A stretch of 64,000 nt of DNA from Deltaproteobacteria bacterium (GTDB taxonomy: Bacteria; Desulfobacterota; Binatia; HRBIN30; JACQVA1). Where the stretch lies: the NCBI GenBank assembly GCA_016178705.1, contig JACOST010000014.1, positions 186,001-250,000 of the forward strand, read 5' to 3'. The translations under genes and the position numbers were made by a program. The notes beneath the pieces were generated by a model. That model ran no database searches and was not told where the DNA came from. It worked only from the letters and a program-made list of their open reading frames with translations. This document shows positions 33,476 through 41,466 of this stretch, in pieces. Positions within the stretch are counted from its first letter, which is position 1. Each line of letters begins with the position of its first letter.

Positions 33476-34277
33476 AACCAAGCGCGCTGAGCGTGCGCTC
33501 GACCTCTTCGTCGCTCAGCCACGTGTAGTGCGCGCGTGGCGTGCCTTCGATGCCGGGCACCCCTTTGCCCTTCACCGTGTTGGCGATGATGACGGTCGGC
33601 CCGGAGCGGGCCGGGACGGTGGCCAGGGCCTCGACGATTGCGCGCATGCTGTGACCGTCGATCTCGATCGCGTTCCAGCGGAACGCCCGCCATTTGTCGG
33701 CGAGCGGATCGAGCGGCATGATGCGATCGACCGCTCCGCCGGCTTGGAAGCGATTGTAGTCGACGATCGCGATCAGGTTCTCGGTGGGAAAACGCGGCGC
33801 TGAAAGCGCAGCCTCCCACACGGTGCCCTCTTGTAACTCGCCGTCGCCGAGCAACACCACCGTGCGGGAACCTGATTGGTCGAGCGCTTCGGCGATGGCG
33901 ATGCCGACGCCGACCGACAACGCGTGGCCGAGCGAGCCGGTCGCGAACTCGACCCCCGGCGCCTTGTGGGTCGGATGGCCGGCGAGCCGGCTGCCGGACT
34001 TGCCCGAATTGGCGAGTTCCGACGCATCGATCTTGCCCAGCTCGACCATGCACGCGTGCAGCGCGGTGACCGCGTGGCCCTTGCTCATCAGGAAGCGGTC
34101 GCGCTTCCGCGCCCCGTCTTCGAGCTGCAGGTAATGAAAGAACAGCGCGGCCATAATGTCGGCGCACGACATCGCCCCGCCGAGATGCGCGAAGTACGAT
34201 CCGGCGACGGTGACGATGTGGCGGCGCAGCGTCGCCGCGCGTCGTTCGAGTGCTTGAATGTCCGCCGTGGTGTTCAT
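33474..34277 (-). CDS. Transketolase, N-terminal subunit
   Basis: A protein of 267 aa, the thiamin-diphosphate-binding PP domain of a split transketolase. GSLGHALSVGVGIA, the GDGELQEG...WEA ThDP-Mg motif and VDYNRFQAGG are intact; the N-terminal HIVTVAGSYFAHLGGAMSCADIMAALFF is canonical. AAGGAGGG lies before the ATG at 34277. It partners with the C-half at 32040-32957. It follows the alpha/beta hydrolase gene by 28 bp, within the same minus-strand operon. Confidence 0.9.
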   Translation of the reverse strand: MNTTADIQALERRAATLRRHIVTVAGSYFAHLGGAMSCADIMAALFFHYLQLEDGARKRDRFLMSKGHAVTALHACMVELGKIDASELANSGKSGSRLAGHPTHKAPGVEFATGSLGHALSVGVGIAIAEALDQSGSRTVVLLGDGELQEGTVWEAALSAPRFPTENLIAIVDYNRFQAGGAVDRIMPLDPLADKWRAFRWNAIEIDGHSMRAIVEALATVPARSGPTVIIANTVKGKGVPGIEGTPRAHYTWLSDEEVERTLSALG

Positions 34278-34305
34278 GCGCCCTCCTTCAGATCCGAACG
34301 ATCGA

Positions 34306-35103
34306 TTACGATCCGGAAAACTTCTTGATCGCGTCGACGAAGGCCGCTGGCTTCTCGTACATCACCATGTGCCCGGCCTCGGCGATGGTGTGCAGTTGCG
34401 CGTGCGGGATCAAGCGTCGGAACTCATCGGCGTACACCGGCGGAATGAGCGCGTCGGACGCGCCCCACAACAGCAACGTCTTTGCCTTCAGGCGGTACAA
34501 GCGCCGGTGCAAGCCGCGGTCGGGAATCGGGAAGAGCAGCTTCCCGGCCATGCCGAGGCGACGCGCGTTCTGCACCATGAACTCACCCAGCGCCGTGAGA
34601 TCCTCGAAATTGGCGCCGGCGGTCAGCAGCCGCACGCCGAGGTCGGCGTCGTGAAACAGCAGGCGCGGGATGTCGAACGGCATCATCGCGAACAGATCGG
34701 GAATCTCGTGATCCGCGAGCCACAGCCCCGCCGGGGAGACCAACACCAACCGGTCGACATCATGCGGGCACACCGCCGCCATCTCGGCGGCAATCATGCC
34801 GCCCAGGCTGTGTCCCACCAACAGCGGACGCCGCAGGCCGAGCGCATCGATCACGTCGAAGGTGTGCAATGTCAGGTCGAGCATGTCGCGCAACGCGTCG
34901 TCACCCTCGGACTCGTCGTAGCCCGGCAACATCGGCACGTAGACGCGGAAGTGTTCCATCAAGCCGTCGAGGAAGGCGGTGTCGTTGGGTAGCAGTCCAC
35001 CCGCGCCGTGGAGAAACACCAGCGGTTCCCCACGGCCGCCCTCGTGGACTTGAATACTCGTCCGGCCGCCGGCCGGTTTGATCACGCGCGATTGCATGGC
35101 CAT
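34306..35103 (-). CDS. Alpha/beta hydrolase
   Basis: A protein of 265 aa. Oxyanion-hole HGAGG near residue 33, nucleophile elbow GHSLGG, Asp in LWGASDALIP and His in EAGHMVMYEKP complete the catalytic triad. The layout is close to C-C bond hydrolases, haloperoxidases and esterases, but the exact activity is not determinable. Its start overlaps the LLM gene stop by one base (TAATG), so the two are translated together and probably act on related substrates. Confidence 0.9.
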   Translation of the reverse strand: MAMQSRVIKPAGGRTSIQVHEGGRGEPLVFLHGAGGLLPNDTAFLDGLMEHFRVYVPMLPGYDESEGDDALRDMLDLTLHTFDVIDALGLRRPLLVGHSLGGMIAAEMAAVCPHDVDRLVLVSPAGLWLADHEIPDLFAMMPFDIPRLLFHDADLGVRLLTAGANFEDLTALGEFMVQNARRLGMAGKLLFPIPDRGLHRRLYRLKAKTLLLWGASDALIPPVYADEFRRLIPHAQLHTIAEAGHMVMYEKPAAFVDAIKKFSGS

Positions 35104-36383
35104 TAGCGAGATCCCCTGAGACCGGTGACGCTCTGGCCGCTGAGGCTAGCGCCACCGAGACTCTTCTGCGGCTCACGGCGACCGGCGAGCGGCTTGATCC
35201 AGAAGCGATCATCGTTGGCGTATTCCGGCCACATGTTGCGCAGCTTGGGCATCACCTTCTCGGCGAACAGTTTCGTCGAGTGCCGCGTGACCTCATCCCG
35301 CATGTTGCCCATGTGCAGGAGGCAGAAGACGTGGCCCACGCGCAGCGAGCGAATCATCTCTTCCATCTGCTGGCAGACTGTGTCGGGCCCGCCTGCAATG
35401 ATGTAGCGATCGTCGACCAGCGTCTTCCAGTCCAGGGTCGCGAACATCAGTTGACGCACGGCGCTGAGCTGCGACAGCACGCCGGCCTTGATGGTCTTGA
35501 TCGTGCGATACCCGGGCGCATCGGCGAAGCCGGGAAACACGTGCAAGCAGCGGTTAAAGAAGTACTTGATCGGCTCGGCGTAGAGCTGCTCGGCTTCGGC
35601 GTCGGTCTCGCCGACGCAGACGATCTGCGCGAAGCCGGCGCGATAGGGCGACTCGTCCTTGCCGCGCGCGGCGACACGATTCCAGTAGCCGTCCATCAAC
35701 TCCTTGCCGCGCACGTAGCCGGTGAAGCTGAGGTACGAGTAGTTGTAGTCGTGGTCGAGACAGAAGTCGTAGGTTTCGAGCGAGCCGCCGCCGGGGATGA
35801 AGATCGGCGGGTGCGGCTTCTGAATCGGCTTCGGCCAACAGTTGACGTAGCGCAGCTTGGTATACTCACCGTTGAAGGCAAACGGTTCATTGGCGGCCCA
35901 CGCCTTGATGATGAGCTCGTGCGCTTCGCGATACTTGTCGCGTGTGAGCGCGGGGATTTGGCCGTAGCAGTAGTTGGTGTCCATCGAGGTGCCGACGGGA
36001 AAACCGCCGATGAGGCGGCCGCCCGATAGCACATCGAGCATGGCGAACTCTTCCGCCACCCGCAGCGGCGGATTGTACAGCGCGATGCTGTTGCCGAGAT
36101 CGACCAACGCCGCGCGCGACGTGCGCCGGCTCAACGTCGCCGCCATGATGTTGGGCGATGGCATCAACCCGTAGCCGTTGGCGTGGTGTTCGTTGACGCC
36201 GAGACCGTCGAAGCCGAGTTCTTCCGCGTACTCCAGTTGATCGAGGTAGGTATGGTAGAGGTGATGCCCTTTCTCCGGATCGTAGAGCGAGCTGGGGATG
36301 TCGACCCACACCGAGCGGTACTTCTCGCGGAAGTCGTCGGGCAGATACGGCCACGGCATCAAGTTGAACCAGGTGAACTTCAT
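35103..36383 (-). CDS. LLM-class (luciferase-like) flavin-dependent monooxygenase
   Basis: A protein of 426 aa, TIM-barrel bacterial luciferase-like family. FDGLGVNEHHANGYGLMPSPNI (N-terminal barrel), DVLSGGRLIGGFPVGT and the C-terminal IIAGGPDTVCQQMEEMI are conserved landmarks. The enzymes use FMNH2 or F420H2 to oxidise diverse substrates; which cofactor is used is unclear. The ATG at 36383 follows AAGGAG. First gene of the run LLM-hydrolase-transketolase-kinase, which suggests a catabolic operon. Confidence 0.9.
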   Translation of the reverse strand: MKFTWFNLMPWPYLPDDFREKYRSVWVDIPSSLYDPEKGHHLYHTYLDQLEYAEELGFDGLGVNEHHANGYGLMPSPNIMAATLSRRTSRAALVDLGNSIALYNPPLRVAEEFAMLDVLSGGRLIGGFPVGTSMDTNYCYGQIPALTRDKYREAHELIIKAWAANEPFAFNGEYTKLRYVNCWPKPIQKPHPPIFIPGGGSLETYDFCLDHDYNYSYLSFTGYVRGKELMDGYWNRVAARGKDESPYRAGFAQIVCVGETDAEAEQLYAEPIKYFFNRCLHVFPGFADAPGYRTIKTIKAGVLSQLSAVRQLMFATLDWKTLVDDRYIIAGGPDTVCQQMEEMIRSLRVGHVFCLLHMGNMRDEVTRHSTKLFAEKVMPKLRNMWPEYANDDRFWIKPLAGRREPQKSLGGASLSGQSVTGLRGSR

Positions 36384-36454
36384 GCAATGCTCCTTCTCAA
36401 CCAATCACTCGCTCTCTCACAGTGAGCTTTGCACAAGTGAGCGGACTCCCCTCT

Positions 36455-36533
36455 CGTCATTCCGGCGAAAGCCGGAATCCAGGCTCATGTCCCCACACCC
36501 CCCGCCTGGATACCGGCGTTCGCCGGTATGACG
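36455..36533 (+). repeat. Dispersed palindromic repeat, copy D1
   Basis: Begins CGTCATTCCGGCGAAAGCCGGAATCC and ends with a second hairpin around ACCGGCGTTCGCCGGTATGACG. Each half is a strong stem-loop. A near-identical copy lies at 54584-54658. It occupies part of the 373-bp gap 36384-36756 together with repeat copy C; the rest of the gap is featureless. Confidence 0.8.
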
Positions 36534-36577
36534 GACCCACTGCCGTGAGTTCTAGTGCGAGAGTCAGCGCAAGCAGG

Positions 36578-36708
36578 CCCTCGATACGATCGCTTGGCGA
36601 TCTACTCGGGCAAACGGGTGGTGGACCCCCTGAAAAGAACCGCCTCCCCGAGTAGCCGCACTGAGTGGAAGCCGAAGGCTTCGTACCGAAGGGCGGCGTA
36701 TCGAGGGG
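36578..36708 (-). repeat. Dispersed MITE-like repeat, copy C
   Basis: 131 bp, the inverse orientation of copies A and B: starts CCCTCGATACG, carries GCGATCTACTCGGGCAAACGG, then CCCCGAGTAGCCGCACTGAG, and ends CGTATCGAGGGG. Non-coding; located between the 2OG-oxygenase-like gene and the LLM gene. Confidence 0.8.
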
Positions 36709-36756
36709 CCATTTCATCTGCGGAACCCTCACGGAGAAACCCTGCTGGACGGCGCT

Positions 36757-37743
36757 TCACGCTTCCGGAAATCGAATGTACTCATCCAAAATCAAGCGCG
36801 CGAGCGCATCGTCGTCGGGACGTGCGCTGATGCGGCCACGCTCACGCAAGTCGTCGACGAACGACGCGAGCACCTGCTCGAGCGTGAGGTCGTCGCGACC
36901 GTCGTCGTTGATGCGCGCTTCGTCCTCGTCCGCGTAGCACCACGCCTTCCAGGAAATCGACAGCCGCAGATCGTCCCAGTCGTACACCGCGCGCACCGTG
37001 TCGTCGCGGCGGATGCTCCACCGGGCATCGTCGTCGCGGTGCAGTCGGACGCCAGGCTCGACCATCGGCAAACGCGTATCGTGCGTCGCCACGGCATCAA
37101 CGCCGTGAAAGACCGAATCGGTATCGAGCACGATCGCGGTGTTGCGGCGCACGCTGAGTCGTCGCGGCGGCTGCTCGCGGCCGTCGGGATAGTAGATGAA
37201 CTCTCCCCCTTTGCAGTCGTGGTACCAACTGACTCCCGTTGCGATGTATCGCCGCCAACGCTGAAACAGGCCCGAGTGGTGCATCGCTACCAGCAACCAT
37301 TCAGGAGCCCACGTCCGATTAGCACCGCGGAACTCGGGCACGTCGGTGTGCACCGCCAACTCTTGCCCGGGCACGAGGATGTTGAGGTAGACAATCGCCG
37401 GCCGCACGATGCGTCTGCCGGTGACGTGACGGGCGGCCTCGATGAACTGTGGCAACTGCTGGAAGAACGCGATGGCGGGGAACAGCGGCTCGGCGTAGGC
37501 AAAGGTTTCGCGGAAGTAGTTGGTGCGCGAGGCCAGCGTGCGCACATCGTCGTGTCCCGCACGCGTCCGCACGAAGTTGCGCGCGGCGTCGTAGCGTTGC
37601 GGAATGCCGGCGCCGAAGCCTTCCTGCCGGCGGCCTTCACCGTAGGTCGGGTACGGCGCGTGCGTGCGGACGATGTCGAGCAGTAGGTCCACCTGATCCG
37701 GTCGCAGCAGCGAGTCGAATTCCACGTAGTGAGCAGTCGGCAT
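36757..37743 (-). CDS. 2-oxoglutarate/Fe(II)-type oxygenase-like protein
   Basis: A protein of 328 aa. The facial-triad pattern of double-stranded beta-helix oxygenases is readable: VHTD (His132, Asp134) and a distal VFHGVDAV (His213), with YLNILVPGQEL before the first ligand pair and a later RLSISWKAW strand whose Arg could bind the co-substrate carboxylate. No signal peptide. The substrate is unknown; membership is inferred from motif spacing rather than from a named subfamily. It stands alone, bounded by repeats on both sides. Confidence 0.65.
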   Translation of the reverse strand: MPTAHYVEFDSLLRPDQVDLLLDIVRTHAPYPTYGEGRRQEGFGAGIPQRYDAARNFVRTRAGHDDVRTLASRTNYFRETFAYAEPLFPAIAFFQQLPQFIEAARHVTGRRIVRPAIVYLNILVPGQELAVHTDVPEFRGANRTWAPEWLLVAMHHSGLFQRWRRYIATGVSWYHDCKGGEFIYYPDGREQPPRRLSVRRNTAIVLDTDSVFHGVDAVATHDTRLPMVEPGVRLHRDDDARWSIRRDDTVRAVYDWDDLRLSISWKAWCYADEDEARINDDGRDDLTLEQVLASFVDDLRERGRISARPDDDALARLILDEYIRFPEA

Positions 37744-37869
37744 GCGAGTCAGTCTCCGCGAGTCATCTCCGGAAGGATGTGATGTGCGCTTCCCTTAGCC
37801 CGGCGCGGGCAAGCTTGACAAGAGGTGGGCGTGCCGCGCCGGGATCAGCTTCGAGACATGCGGAGGATT

Positions 37870-37952
37870 TGTCATCCTGAGCCAAAGGCGAAGGATCTCT
37901 CTGTGACTGCGCGGCGAAAAGAGAGATTCTTCGCCTTCGGCTCAGAATGACA
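37870..37952. repeat. 83-bp hairpin repeat in the 37744-38060 gap
   Basis: Arms of ~33 nt (37870-37902 and 37920-37952) are near-perfect inverse complements, built on GTCATCCTGAGCC...GAAGGATCTCT and its mirror, with a 17-nt loop. It belongs to a widespread class of intergenic palindromes. The remaining ~230 bp of this 317-bp gap show no gene; the cyclase gene promoter is presumably at its right end. Confidence 0.7.
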
Positions 37953-38060
37953 CGATGGGCTGATCGGCACGATGGGTGATCGGATTGTTTGCAAGATGCG
38001 CCACTGCCCCCCCACCCGCATGCTGGACGGCGCGCCGATGCGCGGATAAGGGTGGATGCC

Positions 38061-39260
38061 ATGGGCGCTTATCTGCGCGACTTGTTCGTCGACTTCGGCT
38101 GGCGTGATGCCGCCGACATCGCGATCATGACCACGGCGATCTACTACGGCTACCAACGCTTCCACGGTACGCGCGCGGCGCGCGCTCTCGGCGGCTTGGT
38201 GGTGTTGGGGCTGAGTTATCTCACCGCGCAGAGTCTCGGCCTGTTCGTCACCTCGTGGGTCCTCGGCGGCATGTGGGCCGCCGTGCTGTTGTCGGTGATC
38301 GTGATCTTCCAAACCGAAATCCGCGACGTGTTGGAGCAGTTCAATCGACCGGTGTGGCCGTTCGGATCGCGCCGCGCGCTTGCCCAACCCGCCCTGAGCG
38401 CGCTCGCCGACTCAGCTTTCGTTCTGGCGAGCGAGCGCGTTGGCGCGTTGATGGTGATTGAGCGACTGGACAACGTCGCCGCGCGCGTGCGCCGCTCCGG
38501 AATTCGGCTGAACGCCGACGTGAGTGGCGAGCTGCTGGCAGCGATTTTTCATCCGGGCGCGCCGCTGCACGACGGCGCGGTCCGCATTCGCGGCGGCCTC
38601 GTCCTCGACGCCTGTTGCCTGCTGCCGCTATCGGAAGCGACCTCGTTGCCGGTTCGCTACGGCACAAGGCATCGCGCAGCAGTCGGCATCACCGAGCTGT
38701 CCGATGCGCTGGCGATCGTCGTGTCGGAAGAACGCGGTCAGGTGATGGTCGCAGTCGGCGGCACGCTGCAAGCGGTGGCCAATGCGGCGGAGCTGCTGGC
38801 GTGGTTGCGGCAACACACCGAGGCGCCGCAACCGGATGCCGTTACCGACGGCGGCTGGACGGCAGTGGTTCGACACGACTGGCGCCGCAAGCTGGCGGCG
38901 GCCGGCGTGGTCGTGCTCGTGTGGGCAGTGCTGGTAGGTCCGAAGAACGCCGAAGTCGCGATCTCCGCGTCGCTGGTCTATCAGAATCTCTCGTCGGACC
39001 TGCGCATCCAGAGCGTGTCGAACAACGACGTGCTGTTGCGCGTGCGCGGCTCGCGCGAACTGATTCGCTTACTGAGCCCCGACCGCGTCCACGTCGCCCT
39101 CGATCTCCGCGACGCCCAACCCGGCGAGCAGCAAGTCAAGATCGGCCGCGACGCCGTGAGTCTGCCCATCGGCTTACGCTTGGTCGAAGTGAAGCCCGCC
39201 GCCGTGCGCCTGACGTTGGCGGCGGCGGAAAAACGCGCAAGCGGAATGGAGCATCCGTAA
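38061..39260 (+). CDS. cdaA: Membrane diadenylate cyclase fused to a YbbR domain (CdaA-CdaR fusion)
   Basis: A protein of 399 aa. About three N-terminal TM helices (residues ~15-90). The DisA_N/DAC domain (~115-245) carries both catalytic motifs, DGA in PLHDGAVRI and RHR in GTRHRAAVGI, plus VSEERG, so c-di-AMP synthesis from two ATP is expected. A further TM helix (~272-292) leads to one YbbR repeat (~295-390; SDLRIQSVSNNDVLLRVRG, VALDLRDAQPGEQ). In Firmicutes the cyclase CdaA and its YbbR regulator CdaR are separate proteins; here they are one chain. Start ATG 38061 begins the first membrane helix. Confidence 0.88.
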   Translation: MGAYLRDLFVDFGWRDAADIAIMTTAIYYGYQRFHGTRAARALGGLVVLGLSYLTAQSLGLFVTSWVLGGMWAAVLLSVIVIFQTEIRDVLEQFNRPVWPFGSRRALAQPALSALADSAFVLASERVGALMVIERLDNVAARVRRSGIRLNADVSGELLAAIFHPGAPLHDGAVRIRGGLVLDACCLLPLSEATSLPVRYGTRHRAAVGITELSDALAIVVSEERGQVMVAVGGTLQAVANAAELLAWLRQHTEAPQPDAVTDGGWTAVVRHDWRRKLAAAGVVVLVWAVLVGPKNAEVAISASLVYQNLSSDLRIQSVSNNDVLLRVRGSRELIRLLSPDRVHVALDLRDAQPGEQQVKIGRDAVSLPIGLRLVEVKPAAVRLTLAAAEKRASGMEHP

Positions 39261-39385
39261 GCTTCACTGCTGCGATCGAGCGTGTTTGGTGCAACGCACT
39301 CGCCAGTCATCCGCGCGCCCGCGCTGGCGGTGCAGTCGGGACTGGTCGGGCGATAAAGTTTCAATGACTGCCCCCGCTAGATGGG

Positions 39386-39524
39386 GCGCACCTGCTCGAA
39401 AACCGTTCTGACATTCGCACTGCACAAGAGTTGCTCGGTCATCGGGACGTCAGTACCGCGATGATATACATCTACGCCCCTAGTAGGTCGCGGAGTGGGT
39501 GCGGTGCGCAGTCCGGTGGATCGA
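39386..39524 (+). pseudogene. Integron-integrase (IntI) C-terminal relic, frameshifted
   Basis: Codons from 39386 read AHLLENRSDIRTAQELLGH then RDVSTAMIYIYA, matching the end of the tyrosine-recombinase catalytic domain of IntI (DIRTVQDLLGH...DVSTTMIYTH). A +1 shift near 39475-39480 restores LVGRGVGAVRSPVD, the IntI-specific C-terminus (GGAGVRSPLD in IntI1). The catalytic Tyr region is altered and everything upstream is missing. This is a decayed remnant in the 502-bp gap 39261-39762; the rest of that gap holds short hairpins (39682-39702, 39720-39737) but no other gene. Confidence 0.75.
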
Positions 39525-39762
39525 TGTCGGAGCGAGGAGCTGGTCACTGCCGCACAACCCGCGGTGGCGGCGCTACGCAGACCGGCATCGCACGGGGTCG
39601 GCTTCATCGTATTGCCAACCCAAGGGCTTTCGGCCGAAGAGGTTTCCGGTGGTTTGCGCCCCGCGCGCTGCCGGTGCTACGTTGCGAGCCCTGCAACGTT
39701 GGCCGCGCTACACAGACCGGCCGAATACATGTTCGGCGTTGTGAGAGCGGCGCTCCAAGGCC

Positions 39763-40251
39763 ATGTATCAGTTTTCCTTCACAGCCGTCGCTCTGGTTCT
39801 CTTCAGTGGCTTCTTGTTGTTCGCCCGCGGCCTTCTCCCGCCCCGGGGATTCTCCTGGGCGTTGGTGGCATGGGGCGGGGGGATTCTTCTCTTTCATGTC
39901 TTCGGACTCGCTGGGCGTGCCTGCCTTGTGGTTGCCGGTGAAATCGTATCGGCCGAGACCCACTGTGTTGAGCCGTACAACAATCGGTGCGTCACAACCT
40001 ACGAGCTGATCGCGGATTCCGGTACACGGACCGTGTATAGGGCAGCGTCCAACGACCAGGCACTCGATCGTAATCTCGCTGTAGGATCCCGGATCGACAA
40101 GCGTCCTTGGCGACTTGATTACACCGTGGATGGGACCAGCGTCCGCGACTTCCCGTGGGCTCCGTACGTCGCGTTCTCGATAGTGGGTGCATCGATGTTG
40201 GCGTATGGTGGGGCTCGGCTTCATTCGGGGAGGAGCGCCAAGCCCACGTAG
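39763..40251 (+). CDS. Hypothetical membrane protein, 162 aa
   Basis: Two N-terminal hydrophobic helices (residues ~5-28 and 33-58), a ~75-residue extramembrane beta-rich region with two cysteines (HCVEPYNNRC), and a third hydrophobic helix (~135-152). Not recognised as a known family. It lies in the accessory patch next to the integrase relic, with a hairpin just upstream and AAGG before the ATG. It could be a captured cassette gene, but no recombination site was confirmed around it. The 40252-40498 stretch after it contains inverted GCCGCTGAAG copies and no gene. Confidence 0.55.
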   Translation: MYQFSFTAVALVLFSGFLLFARGLLPPRGFSWALVAWGGGILLFHVFGLAGRACLVVAGEIVSAETHCVEPYNNRCVTTYELIADSGTRTVYRAASNDQALDRNLAVGSRIDKRPWRLDYTVDGTSVRDFPWAPYVAFSIVGASMLAYGGARLHSGRSAKPT

Positions 40252-40498
40252 GGCCGAGTCGACAAAATCCACAGATGCAAAGGTGAGAGCGCGAATCAGA
40301 CGCTTCAGGCGACAAGCTGGTGGCTTGCTGGACATCCGCTTCAGCGGCCACGCTGAAAAGACGCGCGCCGCTGAAGCTCTTCGTTCGGCCGGCTGAAGCG
40401 ACACCGCCGTCGCGTCCGGCTCCGCCGCCGAGGAAGTCGAAAGAGCCCGAGGCCGGCGTGGGCACCCGATGATCAGTCCTAGACGATGCGTCGCGGCC

Positions 40499-40771
40499 TC
40501 ACGCTACCTTGTACCCGAGCCGGAGGACCGGAACCTTCATCGTTCGCGCCCGACGCACCGCGGCGACATCGCGAGTAAGCGTCGCAAGGCGGCGCCCGAT
40601 ATCGCCCTTCACCACCCGCTCGCCGCACTGCGGGCACACGCCGGCCGGAACGCCGTCGACTACGAGCAACTTTCCGTTGATCCAAAAGTCCTGCTCGATT
40701 CGTCTGGCCTGCATCGTCTCGCCGCAGGCGTGGCACTTGCCGTAGTCGTACCTCCTCTTGACGTTCGTCAT
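40499..40771 (-). CDS. YgiT-type zinc-finger antitoxin-like protein (second copy)
   Basis: A protein of 90 aa. Two CxxC pairs (KCHACG and VCPQCG) around a ~35-residue beta hairpin (FWINGKLLVVDGVPAG), then a short helical tail, match YgiT/MqsA N-terminal zinc-finger domains. No toxin gene is directly upstream. It is preceded by the duplicated RNase E/G tail (40778-40862), whose frame runs into this gene: an in-frame ATG at 40903 overlaps the previous stop, so a longer fused product is possible. An orphan or re-assorted antitoxin. Confidence 0.72.
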   Translation of the reverse strand: MTNVKRRYDYGKCHACGETMQARRIEQDFWINGKLLVVDGVPAGVCPQCGERVVKGDIGRRLATLTRDVAAVRRARTMKVPVLRLGYKVA

Positions 40772-40777
40772 GTGCTC

Positions 40778-40862
40778 ACTCGGTCGGTGCGGGTTTCGCG
40801 CGGCGGCGGGTGGCGCCGCTGTTTGCTGGCCGTCGCGGTGCGCGCTTTGGCTTTTCGCTCGA
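40778..40862 (-). repeat. Duplicated 3' end of the RNase E/G gene
   Basis: About 85 bp closely matching 41785-41869, the end of the RNase E/G coding sequence. In the matching frame it encodes KPKRAPRRPANSGATRRRAK ending PAPTE-stop, against KPKRSPSRPANSGATRRRAK ending PAPTES-stop in the intact gene. The first ~55 bp have two mismatches; similarity then declines. Same orientation as the intact copy, 1,007 bp away, bracketing the toxin-antitoxin genes as a direct repeat. Confidence 0.8.
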
Positions 40863-40899
40863 CGAGGTGGCCGGCTCCACTGATGAGTTCGGCGCGACC

Positions 40900-41121
40900 T
40901 CACGCGGCATAGCGGATGACTTCGAGTTCAGCCGCACCACCGACGGTGGCGAGAATCTCGTCGACCCGGCTCAACACAGCGTCCTCGATGAGGTACTCGG
41001 TGCAATTCCCGCACTGAAGCACGGGAAGGCTCCTAAGAATGACAATCGCGCGGTCGGTCGTCTTGAAGGGAAGATCGCTCACGACCCGGGTCATTCTTGC
41101 TCCGCAAACTGTGCACTTCAT
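40900..41121 (-). CDS. YgiT-type zinc-finger antitoxin
   Basis: A protein of 73 aa. KCTVCGARM and LQCGNCTEY supply the two zinc CxxC pairs, separated by a beta hairpin, then a helix (DAVLSRVDEILATV). Its start overlaps the end of the DUF4258 toxin frame as ATGA, so toxin and antitoxin are one transcription unit, toxin first. The usual role is binding and neutralising the partner toxin and repressing the operon. Confidence 0.8.
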   Translation of the reverse strand: MKCTVCGARMTRVVSDLPFKTTDRAIVILRSLPVLQCGNCTEYLIEDAVLSRVDEILATVGGAAELEVIRYAA

Positions 41122-41466
41122 TGTGACGTTCTCCTTGTCTTCAGATCGTCATCCCACTCGTCCCGACTTGGTCGGCAGGCGCTGACGACTCTCACATTAT
41201 CCTCCTCGACAGTCGGTCGCAAACAACACGTGAATCGCATCACCGGCGAGTCGCGCCAGCACCAGGTAGCTCGGCAGGTACTTATCGTCCGGATACGATT
41301 CGACGATCTCGTAAGAGTCCACGGCATCGAGAATGATCTGACGCGACACGAAGCGACCTTTGAGGCGGAGGTTCACGTGATAGGTCCACAAGATCCGGCG
41401 AGCGCGAACGCATGCCTGGATGAAGGTGAGGGGATTGCTGGGGAGGGTCCTTTCTGGCGGGTTCAC
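41118..41466 (-). pseudogene. DUF4258-type toxin gene with a single-base frameshift
   Basis: The first 86 codons (from 41466) read YHVNLRLKGRFVSRQIILDA then DSYEIVESYPDDKYLPSYLV and LARLAGDAIHVLFATD, a clear DUF4258 (RelE-like) fold. Then CRGG-stop follows at ~41197. Removing one T near 41209 continues the family C-terminus VEEDNVRVVSACRPSRDEWDDDL to a stop at 41118 that overlaps the YgiT antitoxin start. The gene is therefore interrupted by one extra base; either the toxin is inactive, it is expressed by frameshifting, or this is an assembly error. Confidence 0.75.

Noticed and set aside
39690-39745. attC site before the 162-aa membrane protein
   Set aside because: Hairpins are present (stems of 6-7 bp) but neither RYYYAAC nor GTTRRRY boxes could be matched.
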